From an uncultured Clostridia bacterium (GTDB lineage Bacteria; Bacillota; Clostridia; Christensenellales; UBA1242), in assembly GCA_934747885.1 (NCBI GenBank), contig CAKVHE010000001.1, positions 62,001 through 126,000 on the forward strand: a stretch of DNA of 64,000 nt. Direction: 5' to 3'. The notes under the pieces are model-generated. The model ran no database searches. It worked only from the letters and a program-made list of their open reading frames with translations, and had not been told where the DNA came from. Shown in pieces: positions 53,160 through 60,986 of this stretch. A program made the translations under genes and the position numbers. How positions within the stretch are numbered: position 1 is the stretch's first letter; each line of letters begins with the position of its first letter.

Positions 53160-53430
53160 TTTTTTTCGGTTTTGCGATGACTTTGGAGGAACCTTAATAG
53201 AGTTTTCCCGCTAACGCTATAAGGTTTATTTAATCTTATATAATGTGCCTATGTATGTACTAAAAGGACTAAGAACTTGCTTGCCAGCAATTTTGCTTGA
53301 ATTTTTGAATTAAAATGCCCGAAACAGCGTTGCCCATAGTATTGTTACATGGGCGTTCTGTTTTGGGTATTTTAAACAAAAAGGCTGCAAAAGTGCGTAT
53401 CATAGTGCCGACCGCGCGAGCGGCCGGAAT
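53160..53430 (+). repeat. Dispersed structured repeat, copy C (5'-truncated)
   Basis: Between rsmA and tatD. H1 is missing, and only the distal end of an H2-like region remains (about 53160-53195). The middle is intact, followed by H3 (53312-53373) and H4 (53405-53429). H3 is nearly identical to copy A, with G-U-compatible changes. H4 ends at the tatD stop codon. The 130 bases upstream (53028-53159), towards rsmA, show no H1 and no gene. Confidence 0.82.
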
Positions 53431-54270
53431 TTAATTTAACCCAAAAAATTCTTCGGCGTTTTTGTTGGTTTGGCCAATAACCTCATTTGCCGAAATGCCT
53501 TTTATTTCTGCAATTTTTTCCGCCACCAGCAAAACCATTTTGGGTGAGTTTTCAGTGCCTCTATATGGCGCCGGCGACAGAAACGGTGAGTCGGTTTCTA
53601 TAAAAAACTTGTCCATTTGTAATGGCTTAATAATTTCCACATAAGGGTTTGGCTCGGTCTTTTTTTCGTAAGTGATGCAGCCCGTAAACGAAAGGTGCAA
53701 ACCAAGCGTCAAATAGTCTTCCGCGTCTTGTTTTGTGCCCGAAAAACAGTGCACCACCCCGCCCCTTTTTGCAAAAAGATTTTTGTTTGCAGCAAGCACT
53801 TTTTTGGCAAGGTCGTGTGCGTCGCGAAGGTGCAATATTACCGGCAAATTAAGCTCACGCGCAAGTTCTAGTTGCTCCACCAAAACGCGCGTTTGCTCCT
53901 CGGCTGAGGGGTTTTCGGGACGCGAAAAATCTAGCCCGATTTCCCCCACGGCGACAAATTTTTTGCCCAAACTTTTGTGCAGAGTGACAATAAGATTTTT
54001 AAATTCCGGTGTAAACTTATCGCAGTCATACGGATGAATGCCCGCCGCCAAATATACGTTTGGGTTATTTTTTACAAAGGGCAAGGCGTCCGCGACATCT
54101 TCTTGACTGGTTGCCACAACAATAATTTTTTTCAGCCCGTCCGCTTGCATATTTTCCACAATTTCGGCGGGGTTTATGCCATCACGATTAAAGTGCATAT
54201 GTGTGTCGATGGCCGGCACGGATATGTCCGCCGGTTTTTCGTATGGCGGCACTATTTTTTTCTTGCTCAT
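53431..54270 (-). CDS. tatD: TatD-family metal-dependent deoxyribonuclease
   Basis: Metal-dependent hydrolase of the TatD family, with 3'-5' DNase activity. The 279-residue protein is normal in length, with DTHMHF near residue 22, a GEIGLDFSRP motif near 95, a VVHCFSGTKQDA stretch near 160 and a TDSPFL motif near 230. ATG at 54270. In Bacillus it is upstream of rnmV-rsmA; the same order survives here without rnmV and with the repeat inserted before rsmA. Confidence 0.93.
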   Translation of the reverse strand: MSKKKIVPPYEKPADISVPAIDTHMHFNRDGINPAEIVENMQADGLKKIIVVATSQEDVADALPFVKNNPNVYLAAGIHPYDCDKFTPEFKNLIVTLHKSLGKKFVAVGEIGLDFSRPENPSAEEQTRVLVEQLELARELNLPVILHLRDAHDLAKKVLAANKNLFAKRGGVVHCFSGTKQDAEDYLTLGLHLSFTGCITYEKKTEPNPYVEIIKPLQMDKFFIETDSPFLSPAPYRGTENSPKMVLLVAEKIAEIKGISANEVIGQTNKNAEEFFGLN

Positions 54271-54355
54271 AGGCTTTATTATAGTTTAATCCGCCGTGTT
54301 TTGCAATAAAAAGTGTTCAAATTTTTAAGCGCTCTTTTGCCCCACCATCGCGCTT

Positions 54356-54384
54356 TCATACTTTATGAGTTTTTTTCATACAAT
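54356..54384 (+). promoter_or_regulatory. Sigma-E-like promoter abutting spmA
   Basis: TCATACT (54356-54362), 14-base spacer, CATACAAT (54377-54384), close to the mother-cell sigma-E consensus. The -10 ends 5 bases before the spmA ATG. Confidence 0.45.
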
Positions 54385-54389
54385 TTGGT

Positions 54390-54974
54390 ATGAACTTTAT
54401 TTGGACAATTGTATTTTTGCTTTCGGTGGTGGTCATTGGCATAAAAGGTCCCGCCGAACTATTAAAAGGGCTTATTTCGGCGAGCAACAACGCGCTAAGT
54501 TTATCCTTTGAACTTTTGGCAATTTATGCTATTTGGCTAGGACTTTTAAAAATTGTGGAAAACACCAAAGTTAGTCAAGGGCTTAGCAAAGGGCTTTCGC
54601 CGCTTATTGGCGCGTTTTGGGGCAAAAATCTTACCGCGGACGCAAAAAAATATTTATCTATGAGCCTTGCAACTAGCGTGCTGGGCATTGGCGGGGCGTC
54701 GGTGCCTTATGGTATCAAGGCGGTGGAAAATATGGACGATGGCTCGGGCGTGGCAACTTTTCCGGTTATTATGACCATTATTTTTGCAAGTTCGGGCGTA
54801 CAACTTTTGCCTACCACCGTTATGAGCCTAATGACCGCAGCCGGCTCCACCAACCCATCGTTTATTATCTTGCCCACCATTCTTTCCGGACTGGTTACCA
54901 CCATTGTGGGCGTGGCGCTGGCGCTAATGCTTAACAAAATTTTTAAGAAAAACAAAAAGGTAAAAGAGTTATGA
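54390..54974 (+). CDS. spmA: Spore maturation protein SpmA
   Basis: Membrane protein needed for core dehydration of the spore, part of the nucleoside-transporter-like (Gate) family. The 194 residues form about five membrane helices with GIGGASVPYGIKAVENM near residue 98 and an SSGVQLLPTTVM stretch near 134. No Shine-Dalgarno precedes the ATG at 54390; a sigma-E-like promoter ends 5 bases before it, so the mRNA may be leaderless. It overlaps spmB by 4 bases (ATGA), so the two are coupled. In Bacillus the dacB-spmA-spmB operon is under sigma-E. Confidence 0.93.
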   Translation: MNFIWTIVFLLSVVVIGIKGPAELLKGLISASNNALSLSFELLAIYAIWLGLLKIVENTKVSQGLSKGLSPLIGAFWGKNLTADAKKYLSMSLATSVLGIGGASVPYGIKAVENMDDGSGVATFPVIMTIIFASSGVQLLPTTVMSLMTAAGSTNPSFIILPTILSGLVTTIVGVALALMLNKIFKKNKKVKEL

Positions 54975-55480
54975 CTTATGTTTTGCCAATTTTGCTCGGT
55001 CTATTATTTTTGTATTGTTTTATAAAAAAAATACCCGCCTATGATTATTTCACAGCGGGTGCCGGCGAAGCCGTTAATTTGGTTATTTCCATTTTTCCGT
55101 TTTTGGTGGCTATTTTTGCGTTTATAACCTTAATGAACCTATCAGGTATTTCAGCCTTTTTATGCAAGTATCTAGCGCCAATTTTATCCGTTTTGGGCAT
55201 TCCTAGCGAACTTTCCGAACTAATTATTCTGCGTCCATTTTCGGGCAACGGCAGTCTTGCCATTGTGCGAGATATTTTTGCCAAATACGGCGCGGATAGT
55301 TATGTTGGACGCTGCGCTAGCGTGGTGGTTGGTGCCAGCGACACCATTTTTTATGTGACTGCCGTCTACCTTTCTACCACCAAAATTAAAAAGTTGCGTT
55401 TTACTATTCCCGTCTGCCTTGTTGCCTGCTTTGCAGGGTCGGTAGCGGCATGCTGGCTGGTTAGGCTTTTTGCACACTAG
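54971..55480 (+). CDS. spmB: Spore maturation protein SpmB
   Basis: Partner of SpmA in spore core dehydration. The 169 residues form four to five membrane helices with a conserved RPFSGNGSL stretch near residue 86 and a VGASDTIFYVTAVY motif near 120. It overlaps spmA by 4 bases. Its TAG stop shares CTAG with the stop of the convergent trmN6 gene, so there is no room for a terminator between them. Confidence 0.94.
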   Translation: MTYVLPILLGLLFLYCFIKKIPAYDYFTAGAGEAVNLVISIFPFLVAIFAFITLMNLSGISAFLCKYLAPILSVLGIPSELSELIILRPFSGNGSLAIVRDIFAKYGADSYVGRCASVVVGASDTIFYVTAVYLSTTKIKKLRFTIPVCLVACFAGSVAACWLVRLFAH

Positions 55481-56154
55481 TTAGCGCTATACTTGCAAAA
55501 TTCAAACATTTCGCGTTCTAGGCCGCCCGACAAATACTGTTTGCGGACAACCTTAAACCCACACTTAGCGCACTCACGCAAAATTTCGTTTTCGCGAGAT
55601 TTTATGTGCACCATAAAAAACTTTCCGTCACTTGTCAAAACTTCTTTAGCGGCAAAGATTAGTTCGGCAAGTGTTAACTTTATTTCGTGACGGGCAAGCG
55701 CGATTTTTTCATTTTTGCTTATATCCCCTGCCCCAAGTTTAAAGTAGGGCGGGTTGCAAAGCACCACGCTTGCGCTCCCTTTGTTATGGCGGGCATAGTC
55801 TTGCACCGTTTCGTTTACCGCCTCAATTTTTACCACGCCAGCCTTCTTGTGAAATTTGGCTGAAAGGCGCGCACCCTCACTAAGTTCAGGCTGCATTTCC
55901 ACCATAATGAGTTTTTGCGGGGAAACTTGTTCAATCATTTCTAGCCCAACAATTCCGCTACCGCTGGCAAAATCTACCACTATATCGGTATCTTTTATTT
56001 GCGGTCTGGCAAAGTTGGCAAGCGCTATACTATCACTCGAAAAAGTGTAATTATTTTTGAGTTGAAAAATTGGGCTACCCTCACATAGGTAGTCCAATTT
56101 AAAACCTTTTTCGGTATAACGCATTAGTTCTTGGTCTTTAATGCCGTTTTGCAT
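55477..56154 (-). CDS. tRNA1(Val) (adenine-N6)-methyltransferase, TrmN6-like
   Basis: SAM-dependent N6-adenine methyltransferase acting on tRNA, inferred from the YabB/TrmN6 family. The 225-residue protein has the SAM-binding DFASGSGIVG motif near residue 62 and the catalytic CNPPYF motif near 128. It starts at ATG 56154, 4 bases after the ferredoxin gene. A longer reading to 56244 would overlap the ferredoxin and is rejected. In Bacillus trmN6 (yabB) follows ricT-yabA; here yabA is missing and a ferredoxin takes its place. Confidence 0.82.
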   Translation of the reverse strand: MQNGIKDQELMRYTEKGFKLDYLCEGSPIFQLKNNYTFSSDSIALANFARPQIKDTDIVVDFASGSGIVGLEMIEQVSPQKLIMVEMQPELSEGARLSAKFHKKAGVVKIEAVNETVQDYARHNKGSASVVLCNPPYFKLGAGDISKNEKIALARHEIKLTLAELIFAAKEVLTSDGKFFMVHIKSRENEILRECAKCGFKVVRKQYLSGGLEREMFEFCKYSAN

Positions 56155-56158
56155 AAGC

Positions 56159-56344
56159 CTATTTTTTTGCTTCGGCTGGCGCTGGAGCTTCAAACGAGCA
56201 CATAGATGCGCAAAGTCCGCAAGCAAGACATTTATCCGGATCAATTACATATTTATCTTCTTTTAATTCAATTGCGCCAACTGGGCAAACTCCAGCGCAA
56301 GCGCCACATTTAATACATTTTTTATCATCAATTTGGTATGCCAT
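56159..56344 (-). CDS. 2[4Fe-4S] ferredoxin
   Basis: A 61-residue electron-carrier protein with two cluster motifs: C10, C13, C16, C20 followed by Pro, and C39, C42, C45, C49 followed by Ser in place of the usual Pro. An Ala/Pro/Lys-rich tail of about ten residues follows. ATG at 56344 follows GGAGAA. It lies between ricT and trmN6. RicT in Bacillus is in a complex that carries Fe-S clusters, so an electron or cluster supply role is possible but unproven. Confidence 0.95.
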   Translation of the reverse strand: MAYQIDDKKCIKCGACAGVCPVGAIELKEDKYVIDPDKCLACGLCASMCSFEAPAPAEAKK

Positions 56345-56427
56345 ATTTTCTCCTTTTTTTCACACGCAAATTATTGTAGCACCTTTTTGCGCGTTTTGCA
56401 AACATTTTGCGCTTCTCGCGCCATTTT

Positions 56428-57672
56428 TTATTTTTTCTTTCGTTTAAAATTAAACCATCTTTTTGGGGTTGATTTAGCGCCGTTTTCTGCTTCGCTTTTT
56501 TGCTCGCTAGCCGGCTTTACACTATTATTGCCAGACTTGATTTCGGTTTTCGCGCCGCCCCCATTGGCTGGTTTGGTACCATTTTGAGGGCTACCCACCT
56601 TTGAGCCAATTTTGTTATTTGCCACGCTGCCATTTTCGTTTTTGCCACCACCTTTGTGGCCATTTTTGCGGTGACGTTTAGCGAAAAATTTGTTTTGTTT
56701 GTTGCCCATCTCCGCACCTGCGGTTTGCTTCTCTTCTTTTTGCTTGCGAGCTAGCGTCAAATCATTTTCGACTTTTGGCTCCGCGTGCGTTGCTTCTGGC
56801 TTTGAGGCTTCGGGTTGAGGCTCCTTTTCTTCGCCTTTAACTGGCACGCTATCGACCTTTTCAATGTTTTTCAGTTCGGGGCGCAATTCTTCCAAAAGGT
56901 ACTCTTTGTAACTAGCGCCGTTTTCGCCGTCAAATTTTATCATGACGCGACGCTTTAAGATATCATTAAACTGCACCTTGCCTTTGCCGTCCGGTGTGTC
57001 AATAATCGAACCAAGCGCCGGCATTTCGGCAAGCATCTCGCGGTAAACCGGATCCTCAAAAGCTAGGCAGCACATCATTCTGCCGCAAAGACCGCCCGTT
57101 TTGGTTGGCGACATACTTAGATTTTGCGTTTTTACCATTTTTACCGTGATGTGTGCCGGTTCCTTTAAAAACTCGGTGCAACAGCAAGGTCTGCCACAAA
57201 GTCCAAGCCCACCAATACGCTCAACTTCGTCCTTTACCCCAATTTGGCGAAGTTCTATTTTGGTTTTTAAACTTGACGCTAGTAGCTTTAATAATTCTCT
57301 AAAATCTACCCTGCCCTCAGCCGTAAAGGTTATGGTTATTTTGGTGTCGTCAAAATTGTAGCGGACGTCCACCACTTTCATTACCAGTTTAGCCTCTTTA
57401 ATTTTTTGCTCAACTATTGGCAACGCGCGTTTAGCTTTTTGTTCTAGTTCCTTTTCACGCGCAAGGTCGCCGGCTAGAGCCAACCTTAATACCGGTTTTA
57501 GTCCAAACTCGCCTTTTTGTACATTTTCGGTAACATTTATTACTTTGCCAAGAGATTTGCCCTCGGTGGTTTCTACCAAAACTCGGTCGCCCGCTTTGTA
57601 TGTTTTGCCGTTTGCGTCAAAACTGTATACCTTTTTTGAACCGTCAAACTGCACGCCTACTGTCGTCTGCAT
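56428..57672 (-). CDS. ricT: RicT (YaaT), PSP1-domain protein of the RNase Y regulator complex
   Basis: In Bacillus RicT forms a complex with RicA and RicF that binds two [4Fe-4S] clusters and adjusts RNase Y, competence, biofilm and sporulation. The 414-residue protein is longer than the usual ~275. The PSP1 domain is about residues 1-260, with cysteines in CGRPCCCTEF (near 158) and CGRMMCCLAF (near 195). The last ~130 residues are a low-complexity Lys/Asn/Gly/Glu tail. It overlaps holB by 16 bases. The rny gene is also in the window, so a partner is present. Confidence 0.9.
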   Translation of the reverse strand: MQTTVGVQFDGSKKVYSFDANGKTYKAGDRVLVETTEGKSLGKVINVTENVQKGEFGLKPVLRLALAGDLAREKELEQKAKRALPIVEQKIKEAKLVMKVVDVRYNFDDTKITITFTAEGRVDFRELLKLLASSLKTKIELRQIGVKDEVERIGGLGLCGRPCCCTEFLKEPAHITVKMVKTQNLSMSPTKTGGLCGRMMCCLAFEDPVYREMLAEMPALGSIIDTPDGKGKVQFNDILKRRVMIKFDGENGASYKEYLLEELRPELKNIEKVDSVPVKGEEKEPQPEASKPEATHAEPKVENDLTLARKQKEEKQTAGAEMGNKQNKFFAKRHRKNGHKGGGKNENGSVANNKIGSKVGSPQNGTKPANGGGAKTEIKSGNNSVKPASEQKSEAENGAKSTPKRWFNFKRKKK

Positions 57673-58631
57673 TTTACTTTTACCTCCAATAGTTTAAAAA
57701 TTAGTTGGTCTATGGTGTTGGTCGTTATTGCCTTTTCGTCTATCATTTTGTGCGCGTTGCGGCAAGCGTCAATAAACGCAACCAGCGCCATTATGGTAAA
57801 TTCCCCCGCGATTTTTTTAACATCGTCCATTTTTGGCTGACAAAAAACCAAATCTTCGCGCTTTAGGCGAATTTTTATGGCATCACTTGCCAAAATTTCA
57901 TACATATTTATTATGTCCTCTAATACATCTTTGTTTTTTTCAAGCGCCGTGATGTAATCTGGAAGTTCAAAGGTGCGTTTGAGGTTTATCATACTACCCG
58001 CACAAAAATCATAAACTTTGCTTGCCGTTTTGCCTTCCGCCAAACTTTTGGCAGTGGTAAGGCTTCCGCACGCTTCCAAACTTATGGTTGCCGTGTTTGC
58101 CACCCCAAGTCCCGAAAGATAGGTTGAAATATCGGTTGGCGAAAGTTCCGCAAGTTCAAACTTTTCGGCACGACTAAGCACCGTTTGCAAAAGTTTGGTA
58201 GCGTTGCTTGCAAGCAATACAAATTGCACCGACTTTGGTGGCTCTTCTAGAGATTTAAGCAGTTTGTTTTGAACTATCTCGCTTGCCTCATCAAAGTTGT
58301 ATAGCACATACACCTTTTTGTCGCCCTCATAAGGCATCAAACCCAGCGACGAAATTATGGCGTTTGCGTCGTCCGCCGTCATTGGTTTGGTTTTGCCATA
58401 TTCATAAAGGTCGGCGTGTATGCCCTTTTGCACCTTTATGCAAGCGTTGCATTTTCCGCAAGGCCTATTATTCTCCGTACATAGCAATAGTTCCGCTATT
58501 TGAGTGGCAAACGCTTCGGCGTACATTTTGTCTTTGCTTGCCAACAAAATGGTATGCGAAAGGCAGTCTTTTATAAAAGACTGATAAATTTCTTTATATT
58601 CGCGTGAATTTTGTACCAATTTTGCTATCAT
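57657..58631 (-). CDS. holB: DNA polymerase III subunit delta-prime
   Basis: Clamp-loader subunit with an AAA+ fold but no working ATPase. The 324-residue protein has a zinc knuckle (CGKCNAC plus an upstream Cys, about residues 47-61) and a SLEEPP motif near 128. The usual SRC arginine-finger site reads SRAEKF. Walker A is absent, as is normal. ATG at 58631 was chosen. The promoter TATAAT ends 10 bases before it and no Shine-Dalgarno is present, so the leader is probably only a few bases. A longer reading to 58670 would run into the promoter. It precedes ricT, as in Bacillus. Confidence 0.9.
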   Translation of the reverse strand: MIAKLVQNSREYKEIYQSFIKDCLSHTILLASKDKMYAEAFATQIAELLLCTENNRPCGKCNACIKVQKGIHADLYEYGKTKPMTADDANAIISSLGLMPYEGDKKVYVLYNFDEASEIVQNKLLKSLEEPPKSVQFVLLASNATKLLQTVLSRAEKFELAELSPTDISTYLSGLGVANTATISLEACGSLTTAKSLAEGKTASKVYDFCAGSMINLKRTFELPDYITALEKNKDVLEDIINMYEILASDAIKIRLKREDLVFCQPKMDDVKKIAGEFTIMALVAFIDACRNAHKMIDEKAITTNTIDQLIFKLLEVKVKCRRQ

Positions 58632-58641
58632 TATATACATA

Positions 58642-58670
58642 ATTATAGCACTTTTAAGGCTAGTTTTCAA
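58642..58670 (-). promoter_or_regulatory. Promoter of holB-ricT, close to the start codon
   Basis: Minus-strand TTGAAA (58665-58670), 17-base spacer, TATAAT (58642-58647) with extended TGC. Transcription should start about 3-5 bases before the holB ATG. Confidence 0.65.
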
Positions 58671-58679
58671 CTACTATTT

Positions 58680-59285
58680 TTACGGATTGACCACAACCAC
58701 CGTACGCAAAAGTAGCGGATAAATTACCGAATAAACCAGCGACGCCACTAGCACAAATAATGCACAAAGCATTAGCCCAATTTTTGCGCCCCTAAGTGAC
58801 GGCATAAGTTTTTGTTTTTTATCACTTGCTTCAAGCAGTCTTCCCCAAAAGGTAACAAGCGCCTGAACCAAGCACAAGTAGTTAAGCAAATTTATTGGAA
58901 GCACAATAAATAGCGCGCTTAGCGCCCCACGAATACCGTTTTCTAAAATTATACCCGCTGTGCTAGACCCAAACAAATAACCTTGATAAGCAAGGTAAAC
59001 AAAATCTAACGGAAAAGTTACTTTGGTTAACGAAAACGCAAACAAAATTATTACTGCAAGCAGCAAAGTTGTTAAATTGTGCGAAAAGCCGTCCCACCAC
59101 TGATACTCGCCTATTATTATATTGTCCAGTTCTTCCGCACCGGCGGAGTAAATTACCGCATCACCCTCACCATATACGCAAAGCACCGCGCCAAGAGCAA
59201 AACCTAAAAGCAGCACAAACGCCACAAAAAGATACTTTTTGCGCGACACCCAAAAACTCTGTTTTACTCCACTAACTAAACCCAT
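58680..59285 (-). CDS. SpoIIM-like membrane protein
   Basis: A 201-residue protein with about five membrane helices. The stretch YQGYLFGSSTAGIILENGIRG (near residue 105, only its core cited) followed by LFIVLPINLLNY resembles the SpoIIM family, whose Bacillus member is needed for engulfment with SpoIID and SpoIIP. The similarity is partial, so a general SpoIIM-like fold is the safe call. No Shine-Dalgarno precedes ATG 59285; a TATACT ends 5 bases before it but has no good -35. A strong hairpin (59311-59356) lies 26 bases upstream. It ends near holB, in the same direction. Confidence 0.6.
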   Translation of the reverse strand: MGLVSGVKQSFWVSRKKYLFVAFVLLLGFALGAVLCVYGEGDAVIYSAGAEELDNIIIGEYQWWDGFSHNLTTLLLAVIILFAFSLTKVTFPLDFVYLAYQGYLFGSSTAGIILENGIRGALSALFIVLPINLLNYLCLVQALVTFWGRLLEASDKKQKLMPSLRGAKIGLMLCALFVLVASLVYSVIYPLLLRTVVVVNP

Positions 59286-59310
59286 AGTTAAGTATATGAG
59301 CGAGAGATGG

Positions 59311-59356
59311 AAAATAGCACAGGGTAAACGCCAAAGCGTTTGCCCTGTGCTATTTT
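59311..59356. terminator. Strong terminator hairpin beside copy D
   Basis: 21-bp stem (AAAATAGCACAGGG...CCCTGTGCTATTTT, one G-U pair) with loop CAAA or TTTG, T-tails on both strands. It lies between H4 of copy D and the SpoIIM-like gene, so it could stop transcripts coming from the repeat. Confidence 0.8.
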
Positions 59357-59357
59357 C

Positions 59358-59734
59358 GTTCCGGCCGCTCGCGCGGTCGGCACTACTAGACGCCCTTTTG
59401 TTATCTTTTTGGCTAAAATTCTCAAATCAGAACGCGGATGTAAAAATACTATCCGCAACCTGCTTTAAAAATTTTATCTCAAAAATCTTAACAAAATTGC
59501 TCACAAGTAAGTTCTTAGTTTTTTTAGTATTTACATAAGTATATTATATAAGATGATATATATCCTTAGAGCGTTAGCGGGCGAACTCTATTAAGGTTCA
59601 CTAGAAGTCGCAACAAAACAGCACCCCGAATGGAGTGCTGTTTTCGTTTGGTCGCGAGAAGCGCGGAAACTGGACGATAAGCGACGCTTTGATGTGACCA
59701 CATTAAAGCAAGCCAAAAGTCCAAGTTGGAGCGC
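59358..59734 (-). repeat. Dispersed structured repeat, copy D (reverse orientation, diverged)
   Basis: Between dnaJ and the SpoIIM-like gene. Read on the minus strand: H1 (59661-59734), H2 (59608-59657, TCGCGAC / GTTGCGA, tip of 13 bp), middle, H3 (59415-59475) and H4 (59358-59383). H3 is the most diverged, but its inner stem is GCGGAT / ATCCGC against GCCCAT / ATGGGC in A and C, a double compensatory change. It shares the apical loop AGTAT-TTTAC with the others. Confidence 0.86.
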
Positions 59735-59761
59735 AAATTGCATTGCGCAAAATGGCGCAAC

Positions 59762-60934
59762 CTACGCTCTGCCGTTTTGTGCTTTGTATGCCGAAGAGCG
59801 AGGGAAATCACGCGAGCCAAACTCGCCCGCAAGTTCGTCTACCAATTTTTTTGCCGAACGCGAAAGCGTACGTGGCATTTCTATTTTTACGCGTAAATAT
59901 AGGTTGCCAAACGAATTGGTGTTAATTATCTTAGAGCCTTTTCCGCGCATAGTAATTACAGTGCCGTCTTCGGTTAGCGGATCTATTTTTATTGTCTGTA
60001 CGGTGTCGTCCGGCAATTTTATGGTGGTTTCGCCACCGGTGATTGCCGTGGTTACCGGAATAATTACATCAGCAAAAAGGTCATTGCCTTGTCGCTTAAA
60101 TTGTTTGCTGTCCCCAATTTTAACGAACACTCTAATGTCGCCCGCTGGCCCACCGTTTCTGCCGGCCTCACCTTCGCCCGACAAAATTATCATTTGGTCT
60201 TCGGTGATGCCACCCGGAATGTTAATTTCCTTTTCTACGGTTTCACGAATTATACCCGTGCCGCCGCAAGACGAACATTTTTCTTTAATCTTTTTGCCCG
60301 AGCCGCCACACGAAGTACAGGTGGTTTCGGTAACAACTTGTCCAAAAATAGAATTTTGACGCACTCTAACTTTGCCCGCGCCTTTGCACGCCGAACAAGT
60401 TTCGTATTCCGTGCCGTTTTTGGCGCCGGTACCCTTACACGAGGCACACGCCTTGCTGCGCGTTATTTTTATGGTCTTTTTGGTACCGACCAAACTTTCG
60501 GCAAAGGTCACCGAGATTTTTACATCAATGTTTTGGCCTTTAATTGGTCGCACACCTTCGGCGCCGCCACTTGACTTTCTGCCACCAAACATTCCGCCAA
60601 ACATACCGCTAAGGATATCCTCAAAGCCACCAAAGGACGAGGCGTCAAACGAATAACTTCCGCCACCAAAATTGCCAAAGCCACCAAAGCCACCGCCGTT
60701 GCCACCGGCAAAACCTTCCGCGCTACCAAACTGGTCATAGTTGGCGCGTTTTTGTTTGTCCGAAAGCACCGAGTAGGCTTCGTTTACTTCTTTTAGTTTT
60801 TCTTCGGCTTCTTTATTGCCTGGGTTTAGGTCTGGGTGATATTTTTTTGCAAGTTTGCGATAAGCCAATTTTATCTCATCATCACTCGCATTTTTGTTAA
60901 CACCTAGTACACTGTAATAATCTTTATTTGGCAT
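59762..60934 (-). CDS. dnaJ: Chaperone protein DnaJ
   Basis: Co-chaperone that delivers substrates to DnaK and stimulates its ATPase. The 390-residue protein has the J domain (HPD near residue 33), a Gly/Phe-rich region (about 70-115), four CxxCxGxG zinc repeats (CASCKGTG, CSACKGAG, CTSCGGSG, CSSCGGTG, about 160-220), and the C-terminal substrate domain. ATG at 60934 has only a weak site, AGAAAG, and a GC-rich hairpin lies between it and dnaK, which may lower its expression relative to dnaK. Confidence 0.97.
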   Translation of the reverse strand: MPNKDYYSVLGVNKNASDDEIKLAYRKLAKKYHPDLNPGNKEAEEKLKEVNEAYSVLSDKQKRANYDQFGSAEGFAGGNGGGFGGFGNFGGGSYSFDASSFGGFEDILSGMFGGMFGGRKSSGGAEGVRPIKGQNIDVKISVTFAESLVGTKKTIKITRSKACASCKGTGAKNGTEYETCSACKGAGKVRVRQNSIFGQVVTETTCTSCGGSGKKIKEKCSSCGGTGIIRETVEKEINIPGGITEDQMIILSGEGEAGRNGGPAGDIRVFVKIGDSKQFKRQGNDLFADVIIPVTTAITGGETTIKLPDDTVQTIKIDPLTEDGTVITMRGKGSKIINTNSFGNLYLRVKIEMPRTLSRSAKKLVDELAGEFGSRDFPRSSAYKAQNGRA

Positions 60935-60944
60935 CTTTCTATTT

Positions 60945-60971
60945 AAAAGGGGGACAAGTTATCCCCCTTTT
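60945..60971 (-). terminator. Hairpin between dnaK and dnaJ
   Basis: Minus strand AAAAGGGGGA-TAACTTG-TCCCCCTTTT, a 10-bp stem, 11 bases before dnaJ. The T-tract is only four bases, so it may be a partial terminator or a translation-blocking or processing stem. Confidence 0.55.
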
Positions 60972-60986
60972 ATTCCTTTTTGCTAA

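Noticed and set aside
58680..59285. Promoter of the SpoIIM-like gene
   Set aside because: TATACT lies 5 bases before the ATG, but the -35 region falls in the strong hairpin and does not match consensus.
51994..59538. Similar ~60-residue peptides encoded in opposite sense in repeat copies B (51994-52176) and D (59239-59538)
   Set aside because: The frame is broken by stop codons in copies A and C, and the changes between B and D fit RNA pairing better than protein conservation. Treated as a by-product of the repeat.
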